A stretch of 64,000 nucleotides of DNA from Agelaius tricolor (GCA_023055355.1 JALJCS010000056.1:1550001-1614000); one strand, 5' to 3'. Shown: positions 41,833 through 52,677, counted from the first letter of the stretch. Notes: generated by a model not told the origin, from the sequence alone. A program made the numbers and translations.

Positions 41833-43539
41833 CTCTTGCCCACTCTCAGCTAACTCACTGTGTGAGAGTGAGCAGGGCACAGTGAGAAAGAAAGCCTTGC
41901 TGCTGTGCAAACACTCTCTAGAAATAGTCAAAACATTGGTGTGTTAGCATCAGAACTGTTTTTAGTCACAAATACAAACCACAGCACCATATGGGCTGCT
42001 ATGAAGCAAGCTGACTCCATTCTGTAAGGGTATGTGGAAGGAGAGTGACCGCTCATTTAAGGGTTGCACTTTTAGGAGTTAGGGATCCACAATGCAGTTA
42101 ATTTGAGTAGGCCCAGGTCTGTGTTGAGCTGCATAAATCCCTTGGCCACAGGATAACCTCAGCCAGCTCATTACAACAGAGAAGCCTACAGGCAGCTCCT
42201 GCTTGGTATCAGTGATTACATCACCTGTATGGTTTCACTTTTATCTAACAGTGCAGCAAGAATTTTTAATGAGGATATATTTTAGAAATAGTTGGGGTTT
42301 TGAAGGAAATGAGCTCAAAGGACAAAAAAAGGAAGAGCTTCTTTCCATGGACAGGATCTGTTCTATGAAGCATGCCATGGGAAAATCCATCTGGTCTAAG
42401 TCAAATTACACATAAATGTGGAGTAACCAGCATCTGAAGGGATGCAAGATTTACTCACTATCTATATTCCTCTTCTTTTTCTGTCTTAAAGCAGTTATTA
42501 AGCCATTTGTTGTTGGGCTTTTCTTATAGAAATCTCTCCTTTGCTATTTCTCTTTCCCCCACACAAGGTGCAGAACACAATGATAAGACCGAACCTCGTC
42601 AGTCTCACTAATTGGTAAGGATATGTGGAGTGTGAGAATGTTTAATTTTTCAGTTGGGAGGATAAGGAAAGAGAGGGAGACAAACACAATACGACATAAA
42701 CCCTGAGCAATTAGCATTAATAAAGACAATAACCATGACTGGTTCAGGCTCCAGAGGAGGTAAAGACCTGAGACGTAGCTGGGCCAAAAATTCTTCTAGT
42801 TCCAGTCTGATCTCTGAAAACCCACAAAGGAACAGAGTGACACAGTGAACATCAAGGCTTATGAGCTTACAACACCCATCATGTGATTAGCACATGAATA
42901 GCAAGTGGCTTTTCCAAGGCCCATTTATTAAGGAACAAAGCAAACTGTGGGTGAGTCTCATGCACATCCTTACCATTGCACACAATTTGACTATAAGCCA
43001 ACTACTTTATTCTGTAAATATGACAGCCTTAGTGAGCCTTCTTTGAGTTCTCCCTGCTAGGCAGTGAGGAAATGTGATATGTACCTCAAGGGAATTTGAT
43101 TTTTGGGTGAGAACAGTCTGTAATGTTGAGTTGTATAATATTGGTTCTGAATGACATTGCCACTGTGTGCCATAACTACTATGGACAATGAAGATAAACT
43201 GCTCCAGATACACTGGTTGTGAGCTCCTAATGCAGCTTGCAACAAGTTGACAGCACACCAGCCCTTCTGCCCTGGAAGACATCTAGAACAGATAGAACCC
43301 ATAGTCATAGACTAAATGAACTCAACAGACATCTTGGAGGGATGGCCATTGACTATGGAAATTATACCTGTGCTTGTGCATATATATAGATGCATATATG
43401 CATATAAATGTACGTATATGTATATAGTTGGAAGGTGTAGGATTTTGGCAAGATGCAGATGGCATAGAATAAGGGGTGTATAATGTTCTGGTTCTGGCAA
43501 GGATAGGGTTCTTTTTTGCAGTAGCCAGGAAGGGGGCAT
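41833..43539. other. non-coding segment, mostly unassigned
   Basis: A phrase near 41980-42030 (CCACAGCACCATATGGGCTGCTATGAAG) resembles the end of long avian ERV-L LTRs, continuing the debris left of K2. The remainder shows no gene, TSD or LTR edge that I can support; scattered open frames lack known domains. Confidence 0.35.
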
Positions 43540-44105
43540 GGCTAGGACCCGGAGGCTATTCTATAACACCTCATGTCATTTTCCAGGCATGGGTGAAGGG
43601 GTCCCTTCCAGTTGAGTAAGCATGGTGGAAGGAGTGGTTGGGTAGCACAAGTTCCCTCAGTTCTTAATATTATTGCTGTTACTGTTAACTTTCTTATTCC
43701 ATTGCTGTTTCCAGTAAATTGTTCTTATTTCAACTCATTACCTCTATCCTTTGTGCTCCCAATTTTCCTCTTCAGCCTGCCACAGGGGGAGGGGGGAATA
43801 AGCAAGTGGCACGTGGTTTGGAGTGTTTTTGTGGGAACACTAAACTGGGGAATACCATTCCTAAACCATGAAAATAAGGAAGATCCTCTCACATTGAGTC
43901 ATGAGGTTCAGAGTTGACCCCCTTGATTTTTCAACTCCTGATGGAGCTCAGGTGTGGCTAGTTACAATTTTAGTCTCAGACTTGGATGGGTTTTGCTTAG
44001 TAGTAGTAGTATAGGGTAGTATATAATACAGTATAGCTTAATAAAGCAATTGATCAGCCTTTTGCAATCATGGAGACAATGCTCGTTATTCCCATGTTGG
44101 GGGCT
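43540..44105 (+). mobile_element. two LTR fragments
   Basis: 43540-43873 resembles the R-U5 end of a long avian ERV-L LTR (TAAATTGTTCTTATTTCAAC...CCACAGGGGGAGGGGGGAATAAG). About 43920-44105 resembles the 3' half of the ERV-K LTR at 51690-52107 (run of TAGTA/TATAATA, aataaag, GCAATTGATCAGCCTTTTGCAATCATGGAG). Edges not resolved. Confidence 0.5.
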
Positions 44106-44109
44106 CATT

Positions 44110-45218
44110 GCCACAATAGACATATTTTTACAGCCAACTTCTCTGCCTGGGCAGTGATGTCTTTCCACAATTCAGCAGCCCAGATGGGTTTTCCTCCATG
44201 CTGCCAATTGGCCTTTTTCCATCAGTCTAGCCACCCTCACAGTGTTTGCTACCATCCATGAGTCAGTGTAGAGGCAAAGTGCTGGCCATTTCTCTCATTC
44301 AGCAATATCTAAAGCCAGCTGGATGGATTTCAACTCTGCAACCTGACTTGATCCACCTTGTCCCTCAATAGCTTCTGCAACTCGCTGCATAGGACTCCAT
44401 ATGACAGCTTTCCATTTTCTATGTATCCCTATGATACAGCAGAAGCCATCAGTGAACAGTGTGTGTTGCTGTTTTCATTTTCTGATAGCTGACTATATGG
44501 TGGGGCCTCCTCACCATGTAGCCTTTTCCTCCTCTGATGATGATAGTCTGAAATTTTTGCCTTCAAACCAGTTCGTGATGACTTCAAAGATCCCATGGAG
44601 ACTGGGATTTCCTATTTGAGCTTGCTATGTGATGAGCACAGTCCCCTTATTCCACACCACATCAGTGGCAGGATGTGTGGAAGGGACTTTCCCTTTGAAC
44701 ATCCAGCCCAGCACTGGCACTCAGGGTACTGAGAAGAGCTGTACTTCAGTGCCAATCACTTCTGAAGCCGCTCAAACTCCCTCATAAGCTGCTAGTATCT
44801 CTTTTTCAGTTGGGGGTGTAACAGGCCTAGAGGCCTAGGATACTTTGTATCCCCAACTTCAGAACCCCAGGGGTCATCCTCGAGTCCCCCTGGGTACTTT
44901 TTTCTAGAGACTCCAGGAAGGACCATTCTCCCCAGATGCAGTGTAGAGCAGATTTTTCACATTTTGTCCTGTCCTGACTGACCCAAGGGCTACTGCATAA
45001 ACAATCTCCTGTTTAATTTGTTCAAAGCTTGTTGTTGTTCAGGATCCCACTTAAAACCATTCTTCTGTGTCACATGATAGGGTTTACAATCTGACTGTAC
45101 TCTGGAATATGCATTCTCCAAAAACTCACAGCCCCCTAGGAAAGCCTGTGTTTCCTTCTTGCTGGTCAGTGGGGATATAGCTGCTATTTTATTGACCATG
45201 TCCTTTGGAATCTGACAA
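44110..45218 (-). pseudogene. pol: L1 pol: RT thumb, connection and RNase H
   Basis: Minus-strand ERV-L Pol. 45238-44990 is the thumb (SPLTSKKETQAFLGG, FKWDPEQQQAL). The connection is decayed (44980-44420). 44400-44110 is RNase H (SQVAELKSIQLALDIAEREKWP, CLYTDSWMVANT). Many stops. It is cut at 45219 by a solo LTR; the palm lies at 45911 onward. Integrase and the 3' LTR are not present, as debris begins below 44110. Confidence 0.8.
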
Positions 45219-45905
45219 TGTTGAAGATTGCAATGCAATATGTTTTCAATTACTATCTGTATGGCAGATTACCTTTGTTAAGTGGGCAGTTTGCTTTATC
45301 TCTCTCTTTTAGTGACCACATTCACACCTCCCTCAGGAGAGGACATCTGCTGATAACAGACTATTGAATGTCACTGCATGACTGATAAGAACTATAACAT
45401 CCCATTGTGAGATGCTCCGCCCAGAGGGAAGAGCCAAGCATTGCTACCCAGATATAATCCAGAAGTTTTTGAGACACCAGCACAGCTTTCTCCATGGGAT
45501 TCCCCAGAGGAACAGCAGCTGTGTCTTCTTCCACTGGATCTTCAGAGGAAGAATACACCCTTCTCTACAGATCACCCTTGCTCCAACAGAACCACACCTG
45601 ATACTTCGGGAGGACTGCAGCCACATTTCCAATTGGACTGCCACCAACACCCTGACCCACAGGGTGTCAGGTTGGGTTCTGACTCTGTCAGTGTTGTTCT
45701 AGTGTACTGCATTGTTTATTTTATCCTTTTATTTTTTTTCTTTTCCCTATTAAAGAACTGTTATTTCCCGCTTCCATATTTTTGCCTGAGAGCCCCTTTA
45801 TTTAAAATTTATAGCAGTTCAGAGGGGTGGGGAGGGTTTACATTCTCCATTTCAGGGGAGGCTCCTGCCTTCCTTAGCAGACTCCTGTCTTTCCAAACCA
45901 GGACA
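45219..45905 (+). mobile_element. ERV-L-type solo LTR in L1 RT, TSD GACAA
   Basis: 687 bp, TGTTGAAGATTG...TTTCCAAACCAGGACA, flanked by GACAA at 45214-45218 and 45906-45910. Same family as 27806-28393, 60069-60994 and, at its 3' end, 15288-16161. It splits the L1 RT right after the VKWQD motif. Confidence 0.85.
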
Positions 45906-45910
45906 GACAA

Positions 45911-46513
45911 TGTCTATCTTGCCATTTTACTCCTAAGAACTGATTTTCCTGGGTAGGTCCTTTCACCTTACTTTCTTTTATGGCAAAACTGGCCTTCAAG
46001 AAGATCTGGATTATCTTCTCCCCTTTCTCAAAAACTTCCTCTGCTGTGTTGCCCCATATGATGTCATCGATGTATTGCAAGTGTTCTGGAGCATGGCCCT
46101 TTTCCAAAGCAGTCTGAATAAGTCCATGGCAAATAGTGGGGTTGTGTTTCCACACCTGGGGCAGTCGGTTCCAGGTGTGCTGCACACCCTCCCAGTTGAA
46201 AGCAAACTATGGCCTGCACTCTGCTGCTAAAGGAATGGAGAAAAATGCATTGGCAATGTCAGTGGTGGCACCACTTTGCTGCCTTGGACTCCAGCTGGTA
46301 CTAAAGTTCCAGCATATCTGTCACAGCAGGACTCAGTGATGGTGTGATTTTATTCAGGCCACCATAGTCCACTGTCAGTCTCCACTCTCCCTTGGACTTA
46401 CACACAGGCTGTATGGGGCTATTGAAGGGTGAGCAAGTCTTGCTGACCACTCCCTGGCTCTCAGTTCATGAATCATCTCATGAGTGAGGGTCAAGGAGTT
46501 CCGGTTGGTGTGG
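45911..46513 (-). pseudogene. pol: L1 RT fingers and palm, YIDD
   Basis: Minus-strand ERV-L RT: YHTNRNSLTLTHEMIHEL, GEWRLTVDYGGLN, then HTWNRLPQ.WKHNPTICHGLIQ and the polymerase motif as LQYIDDIIWGN (about 46075-46050), then KVKGPTQENQFLGVKWQD. It is the same protein family as L2 at 58710-59294 but on the other strand. Interrupted upstream by K4 at 46514. Confidence 0.85.
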
Positions 46514-46519
46514 TATTGC

Positions 46520-46931
46520 TGTAGAGAGCTTTTTGGATAATTGGTTAGCTGAGAAAGGACATTTCGATGTGATACCAATGGATAAGGATAGGGGAAACAA
46601 GCTGGGAACTGAGTAACCAGTGCCCAATTACTGACAAAGGTCACAGTGACCTTCTCTGAAACGGGAAGACGGGGGAGAAAATCGCTTGCCAGAAAATGTA
46701 GTTATCTTAGGTAGAAAAGTTAGAAGAATGCAAACATAGAAGCAAAATAATTGTTAGAAGATAGAAGTAGGTGTGGTTGATCTAAGTGTGCTTTAACCAA
46801 TAATGAGCTCAGCTTTTGCAATATGTATAAGCTTCATTAACACCAATATAAATATGGGTGAGCTTTCAATAAACTTCGAGATTTGCAATTCACGCATATT
46901 GTGTGAGGCATTTCTTCCGCCGTTCACGACA
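46520..46931 (+). mobile_element. K4 5' LTR
   Basis: 412 bp, TGTAGAGAGC...TTCACGACA. Polyadenylation signal caataaac near 46870. Its U3 contains a copy of the env 3' end. Confidence 0.93.
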
Positions 46932-46933
46932 AA

Positions 46934-46951
46934 TGGTGACCCCGGATGTCT
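46934..46951 (+). other. K4 primer binding site, tRNA-Trp-like
   Basis: TGGTGACCCCG two bases after the LTR equals the first eleven bases of the ALV-type tRNA-Trp primer site; the remainder diverges. Confidence 0.65.
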
Positions 46952-47209
46952 TTCTGCGGGAATAGCCACGGTCGGCGGTGTAAGTGGAGTCAGGTCCTAT
47001 CGCAGCCGAGGACGGCAATAAGCACCGCTGGAAAAGGGACGGTGCCGGCTCCGGGCGACCTGATAGCAGGGCCCGGCTGACACGTGCTGCCGAAGCTGGA
47101 AAAGGGCTGCAAGAAGCCCGCTATTATCGTTCAACACGGATAAAGACAGGCAAGCAGCATATAATTTATTTCCTAGCTTATTATATAAGCGTAAGGTTAC
47201 GGGTATAGA

Positions 47210-48110
47210 TTTGTAGAAAGAGCTTCATGGGTTGTTAGCTTGTGCGTATGCTCAAAGGCTTTTTCGGACTACTTGCACAGTGCATAGGTTATCAGACTGC
47301 CGTATATTTGGGGATTAGTTGTGGCAGGCGGTCATAGATGCTGATAAAGCCGCGAGAAAGTTGGGAAATTTATGGCGGGTCGTGCATGCTGAATTCTTGA
47401 AATACCAGGCGGAGGAAAGAGCTGCCCAGCAGACTAGCGTAGCCCGTGAAAGAAACAGGAGTTACAGAGACTGGTTTGGGTCCCCGCCGACGCTAGCTCC
47501 TGCTCTAAACGGCAGTTCCCCACCCCCATCGGCGCCTGCTCTAAGCAACACGGCCCCGCCGACATCAGCGCCTGCCCCACCCCCATCGGCGCCTGCTCTA
47601 AGCAACACGGCCCCGCCGACATCAGCGCCTGTTTTAAGTGGCACCCCCTCGCCGACTTCGGTTCCTGCCCCATACGGCGGTCCCCTGCCGGCACCGGCAT
47701 CTACGTTGAGCGGCGGCTCCCTGCCGACGCGAGTTCCCGCTCCAGACAGCAGCTCCCTGCAGCTATCAGCTCCTGCTTCGGGCAGCGGCGCCCCCCCCCC
47801 CCCCCCCCCCCCCGCGCGTACTCCAGCCGTGCCGCCCGCAGCCGCCCCGCCGGAGAGGCTCGTGCCGGCCCCGGCCCTGGGCAACTTAACAGCTGCAGCG
47901 CGGCCGCCTCCCGTCCCGCTCCGCTCCGCAGCCGCCCCGACCCCCGAGCCGAAGCGGGGGGCGGCAGGACGGGCCCCCCACCCCCCGTGGAGCAGCGGGC
48001 TCCGGGAGGTCCGCCCGCCCCGCGGCTGCCCGGCGCAGTTCTGCTTCCCGGCCACCAGCTCCCTGCGCCCGGACACAAGCAGCAGCTGTCACCTCCTCGG
48101 CTCAACCGGC
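47210..48110 (+). pseudogene. gag: K4 gag: matrix plus long proline-rich region, capsid missing
   Basis: Matrix-like sequence aligns with K3 Gag: IFGD, then a TAG (47313-47315) where K3 has Lys, then LWQAVIDADKAARKLGNLWRVV against LWEAV...KLSKTWRIV. The frame then runs through a Pro/Ala/Ser-rich region with exact repeats of PSAPALSNTAPPTSAPA-type units and a run of 23 C (47791-47813). No capsid and no zinc knuckle follow; the sequence passes into a dUTPase start at about 48110. A deletion has removed capsid and nucleocapsid. Confidence 0.8.
47791..47813. repeat. 23-base C run in K4 gag
   Basis: Uninterrupted C run coding for prolines in the gag frame. Length variation here would shift the frame. 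Confidence 0.95.
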
Positions 48111-48400
48111 CTCCAGCCCGTCACCACCGAGAGCCTCGGAGTGGACCTGGCAGCAGCAGCGGCCAGTGACCCTGATAACTGCTCACCCAGAAAAGGTTCC
48201 AACTGGGGTAAAAGGACCACTCATTATTGGTGGATTACCTATGAGAGCTTTGCTTTTAGGACGTTCCTCGGCTACAGTGATGGGATTGTTTGTTTTATCT
48301 GGAATAATGCACACTGGCTATATAGGAGAGATTTCTATTATGCTGTATACTCTTTTTCCACCTATGCAAATCGAACAATGAACTGTTAGATAAACTTTGA
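48111..48400 (+). pseudogene. pro: K4 dUTPase fragment
   Basis: SLGVDLAAA (motif 1) in one frame, then after a shift VPTGVKGPLIIGG, LLLGRSSATVMGLFVLSG (motif 2) and TGYIGEIS (motif 3). It stops near 48381 and is joined directly to the RT thumb and connection, so protease and the RT fingers and palm are deleted. Confidence 0.8.
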
Positions 48401-48829
48401 CCTTTGTTAAAGGAGACTGATCCAGCACAGCCTGTTCGTATAACCCCTGAACAGGGTGAGACACTGCAGCAGATATTGGACTGTGTTACACAAGGCAGTG
48501 TTCGGAGATGTGATCTTGATCTCCCTGTACAGCTGACAGTTTGGTGTGGACCAAAATTTTTACTGGGTGCACTTACTCAGCATAACAGAAAAACGGGGGA
48601 GATATGGGCCTTGGAATGGATATCTCCTCCACTTCAACAACATAAAACCCTTCTTCAGAAAATTGAAATTTTAGCTGATTTGCTCAAAAAAGGTCGTGAT
48701 AGGACAATGGGGTTGGATTCAATGCCCAAAAAGATCATTAAAGCCCTTATCGGATGCTATAACTGCTTACACAGGTGCAGGAAGAAAATCCAAACAACTG
48801 TTACTCATTGTACATATTTATATGTTTAG
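48401..48829 (+). pseudogene. pol: K4 RT thumb and connection, start of RNase H
   Basis: A 141-codon frame with LDLPVQLTVWCGPKFLLGALTQHNRKTGE, ALEWISPP and ILADLLKKGRDR. It matches K3 RT at 36200-35984, including Arg where K3 has its second TGA. RNase H begins in another frame (ITAYTGAGRKSKQ, about 48760) and is lost at about 48830. Confidence 0.82.
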
Positions 48830-48976
48830 AAAACTGGACTGGATGTCATGTAACATTTAGAATTATAATTTAACCTGAATGTTAGTTTGCACAAAAAAAC
48901 AACTCCCTCCAAACAACAAAAACAACAAAACTCCCACTCAAAACAGATACTAAAATATATAATAGACTTTTAACCA

Positions 48977-49037
<61 letters not shown>

Positions 49038-49830
49038 GTGGACAATTCTGATAAATAATTACCACAAAGAATATATTCATCCCTACTGTTCAAGCATCAA
49101 TTGACTTTTAAAACATAAAACATAAACACTGATGTTTGAGGCCTAGAAAACATTCATTCTATTGTTTGAATAATGATTTCAGTCTACAGGAAAACTGTTG
49201 CTTAGCTTTTCCTGTAACATCGAACAAAGAGTATTTTGTATTTAGTTGCTATCCTTTTTCTTTGTCCAAGTGAGAACACAATATGTCATTTAAAATATTC
49301 TCTCATTTAATTTACATTTTAATCTGAAAGAGAATATGAGTTTAAAAATCATACCACAGCATTAACGTCCCTTTGCACTCAGAAACATATTTCTTGTACC
49401 TGTTCAATTTAAAGCAAACGCACAATACTTTAAGCACCTGACTTAACTTGTAACTTCTCCATCACTTCTTATATTTTTTTCCTCTGAAAATAACCAGTGT
49501 GAGCTGTAGCTTGTCTCTCATGTGTTAAGTTCTTCACTGGCTTTGCATAAGGAGATTCACAAGCACATAAGTTATTCTACACTGCTTATTTGTCTCAAAT
49601 ATCTGATCTAAAACACGTCATCTGATTTGTATTTCTTAATATTTTATAGGTGAGTTAGTTCTGAGTCATTTTTCTCTGTTTCCTGTGTCTAACCAAGATG
49701 CTGAAGGACTTTGTTGATACATCAGACTTCACTGAAACAAAGGCTTCACACAGATCAGGCATCTAAACTATTTGTTCATTTCAAAAGTAGTATTTTGGCT
49801 ACAGTATATTTTTTCCACTTGTGTGGTAGA
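48830..49830. other. AT-rich non-retroviral segment inside K4
   Basis: About 1 kb with no retroviral motif, replacing RNase H, integrase and the pol-env junction. It includes an (ATT)n microsatellite at about 48977-49037 and a good splice-acceptor-like stretch just before 49698 (TTTCTCTGTTTCCTGTGTCTAACCAAG is pyrimidine-rich with a CTAAC). No TSD seen at its edges. Origin unknown. Confidence 0.6.
48977..49037. repeat. (ATT)n microsatellite
   Basis: About 20 tandem ATT units within the AT-rich insert of K4. Confidence 0.95.
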
Positions 49831-49956
49831 AATATTCCTCTGGCACAGTCGAACGTGATAGGTCCTATTTTGGTGGGTCAGGATCCCAACCAAGTGTGGG
49901 AGGATTGTCTGAAAAGCTTAAAGGGGCTGAAGCTAAGGAGAAAGAGACGTTCTTAA
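49711..49956 (+). other. K4 open frame upstream of env with basic end
   Basis: An 81-codon frame. Its first half lies in the AT-rich segment; the second half (about 49834-49956) reads LAQSNVIGPILVGQDPN and ends LKLRRKRRS, stopping 15 bases before the env ATG. It is the K4 counterpart in position of the Arg-rich frame of K3, but I see no clear sequence match. Could be an env leader exon or a chance frame. Confidence 0.35.
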
Positions 49957-49971
49957 GAGTTTGTAACAGAC

Positions 49972-51353
49972 ATGATGGCCGAGTGGCCCAAAAGGGTGCC
50001 TGGGAAAATCAAGATGGAATGGAAACTTTATGTTATTGCTTTATTAATTTTTGCTTCTTTTGGGGACAGTGTAGACCATCAGGCATGGGCCCCACCTCAG
50101 CCCAAAACTAACATATGGGTCACCCTGGCAAACTTAACCAAACAAGAGACTATTTGCCTGTCATTGTCTTCTCCTGGCAATCCTTTCACAACTTGTTTGG
50201 TTGGATTACCAGCAGATCCCTGGCCGTGCCCTTTACATGTACCAACTTGCAAGGCCAGTAATGCTAGGATGAGTGTGGACAATTGGGATCAATGGATTTC
50301 CCGCTTTCCTCTAGCACCACAGGAGCCCCAAGAGTTAGAGTTGTTAGGGTCAGTGATGGCAGATGCATGCATTCATTTTAACCATAGAAGCCTGCTGTCA
50401 GTCAAGAACCATTCTAATGTTGTAACTTCTAGCATGGCTGTCTACCGAAATGCATCGGCCTGGTGCAGTTATACAACAGAGTATCAGTCTCATCCAATGA
50501 CCCTATTCAATTGCCAGCCGGATACTTCCTAATATGTGGAGACCGTGCTTGGGACGGTATCCCATCAATGCTGCACGGGGGACCATGTACACTTGGACGA
50601 CTGTCTCTACTTACACCTAACATGTCCATGATACTAAACATGAGCCGCCGCCATCGTAGAGGCAAACGAATGGCTCATGCATTTGCAGCCGATTGCCGGG
50701 ACGATGTAAAGTTTTGGTCTCCAGCGGCCATAGTTGCAGCATCTTTCTTAACTCCAGGGGTATCAGCAGCAGGTGCTCATGCTATTTTAAATAGGTTAGG
50801 GTGTTGGCTTGCTAAACAAACAAATGCAACTTCTTTAGCAATTTCCAGTCTTTTGCTTGATGTAGATTCTATTCGCCATGCGACGCTTCAAAATAGAGCT
50901 GCAATTGATTTCCTCTTACTTGCACAAGGCCATGGCTGTGATGAATTTGAGGGCATGTGTTGCATGAATCTCTCTGATCATGCACAATCTGTACACTCAC
51001 AGCTCTCTGAGTTACGGAGGTTAACTGGGAACTTACAGGTGGAATCAGGCCTTGGTATTGATGGATGGCTCAAATCTTTAAACTTAGGATCATGGTTACG
51101 TTCTATTGTTAAGATTAGCATTGTAGTAGCTATTGTAGCTTTGCTGTTAGTATTAGTCTTGCCTTGTTTTTGTATATGCTTACAGAATATGGTACGAAAG
51201 ATGATAACTACTGCATTTAATCAAACTATGCTTGTTCAACAGAAAAACAGGGGAGATGTAGAGAGCTTTTTGGATAATTGGTTAGCTGAGAAAGGACATT
51301 TCGATGTGATACCAATGGATAAGGATAGGGGAAACAAGCTGGGAACTGAGTAA
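49972..51353 (+). pseudogene. env: K4 env, ALV-type, one frameshift
   Basis: About 460 codons, close to K3 Env along its whole length. Frame one (49972 to about 50481) holds the signal peptide (LYVIALLIFASFG) and first half of SU; frame two (50463-51353) holds the rest. Comparison with K3 places a one-base deletion near 50481. Downstream: cleavage site RRGKRM, LQNRAAIDFLLLAQGHG, CDEFEGMCC (CX6CC) and membrane anchor IVVAIVALLLVLVLPCFCICL. The last about 32 codons lie in the 3' LTR, with the polypurine tract (51244-51256) inside the coding region. Confidence 0.88.
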
Positions 51354-51669
51354 CCAGTGCCCAATTACTGACAAAGGTCACAGTGACCTTCTCTGAAACG
51401 GGAAGACGGGGGAGAAAATCGCTTGCCAGAAAATGTAGTTATCTTAGGTAGAAAAGTTAGAAGAATGCAAACATAGAAGCAAAATAATTGTTAGAAGATA
51501 GAAGTAGGTGTGGTTGATCTAAGTGTGCTTTAACCAATAATGAGCTCAGCTTTTGCAATATGTATAAGCTTCATTAACACCAATATAAATATGGGCGAGC
51601 TTTCAATAAACTTCGAGATTTGCAATTCACGCATATTGTGTGAGACATTTCTTCCGGCCGTTCACGACA
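51257..51669 (+). mobile_element. K4 3' LTR
   Basis: 413 bp. Starts inside the env frame after the tract AAAAACAGGGGAGA; polyadenylation signal caataaac near 51607. Followed by TSD TATTGC. Confidence 0.93.
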
Positions 51670-51689
51670 TATTGCCAACGATGTACTGT

Positions 51690-52107
51690 TGTGCCTCCAC
51701 ATTTCTCCTCACAGAGAAAAGCAAGGTACAATTCTTCCCAAGAGTATTTCTGGGTTTCACATTCTCTGAACCTCAGAGAAAGGAAAAACAATTCTTATCA
51801 TTTGCTGTGCCTGTGTTTGTGCAAAAGTAGAATGCAATATGGAGATTGTTTACCCTAAGTGTTTTGTTTCCTTGGCCTGTCAGGGCCAAGAGTGTGTGTG
51901 TGTCAGGACTGTCGGCTGACAGTCACGAGATTCTGTGCAGTTGTGTGCAGAGTTGAGTGCTTGGCAGATTCAGTTTAGATGTAATGTAACATAGTGTAAT
52001 ATAGTATAGAATAATATAGTATAATAAAGTAATTAATTAGCCTTCTGATATCAATGGAGTCTTCCTCGTCATTCTCTCCCCTCATTCAGGGTTGCCTGCA
52101 AATTCTA
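51690..52107 (+). mobile_element. ERV-K-type solo LTR in L1, TSD TACTGT
   Basis: 418 bp from TGTGCCTCC to AAATTCTA, flanked by perfect TACTGT (51684-51689 and 52108-52113). Polyadenylation signal aataaag near 52023, preceded by a TATAGTATAATA-rich stretch. The 3' edge lacks the usual CA. Confidence 0.8.
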
Positions 52108-52129
52108 TACTGTTCTGATGGCAATTGGT

Positions 52130-52442
52130 TGTTACAAAGCAAAGCAATGCAGACTCCCCAGGCAGGTGCAAAAGAGAACTCCTTTATTGCAAACACCAGA
52201 CTTTTTTAAGCAATTAGGCCATTATCTGTTACATTCCATTTAAGCACAACAAATTTAATTCAACCAACCACCATAAACCACGATGAGAACACGTAATGGT
52301 TATATAACTCGTTTTTCTACTTCTAATTCAGCTGAGTCACTTCCCATAGTCCTTTTTTACTTAGCTGAAGTAACAGGCCTGAGCCATGGTTTTACAAGGG
52401 TAACAAGGCCCTTATTTTTTAAGGTTTTACTTATCCGCAACA
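52130..52442 (-). mobile_element. ERV-K-type solo LTR in L1, TSD ATTGGT
   Basis: 313 bp, TGTTACAAAGC...TTATCCGCAACA, flanked by perfect ATTGGT (52124-52129 and 52443-52448). The polyadenylation signal is on the minus strand (GCAATAAAGGAG, about 52180). Confidence 0.88.
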
Positions 52443-52448
52443 ATTGGT

Positions 52449-52672
52449 ACCTGTTGTTCTTCAACCCTCACAGTCCCACAGCAGAAGGGTCCTCTGAGAG
52501 ACCAGGCAAGGTATTAGGACATTTAATTTCCTCTGTCTCCACAACAGCTATCCCAAAAGCCCAACAATGCCCTTTTGGATCCTTGAAATATCCTCTCCTG
52601 ATGTAATCTATGACAAGAATTCACAGGGCCTCAGGGCCAGTCACAATAGGGTGTTTTTGCTATTCAGTCTCT
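52449..52672 (-). pseudogene. pro: L1 protease tail
   Basis: Minus-strand ERV-L protease end (HPIVTGPEAL, YFKDPKGHCWAFGIAVVETE) leading toward RT. One stop. It matches L2 at about 58505-58640. Confidence 0.75.
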
Positions 52673-52677
52673 CAAGC

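Larger units (their letters stand above)
46520..51669 (+). mobile_element. K4: young ERV-K provirus in L1, TSD TATTGC
   Basis: 5150 bp on the plus strand, with LTRs 46520-46931 and 51257-51669 that differ at about two bases and one indel. Perfect 6-bp TSD TATTGC (46514-46519 and 51670-51675). Contents: partial gag, dUTPase fragment, RT end, an unrelated AT-rich segment of about 1 kb, then env. Removing it rejoins L1 RT (TVHRWQ|YHTNRN). Confidence 0.93.

Noticed and set aside
47462..48105. Two long minus-strand frames (204 and 134 codons), Gly/Arg-rich
   Set aside because: They are the antisense of the GC-rich proline region of K4 gag, where stop codons are rare on both strands.
48977..49037. 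Origin or regulatory function for the (ATT)n tract
   Set aside because: A simple microsatellite with no supporting context.
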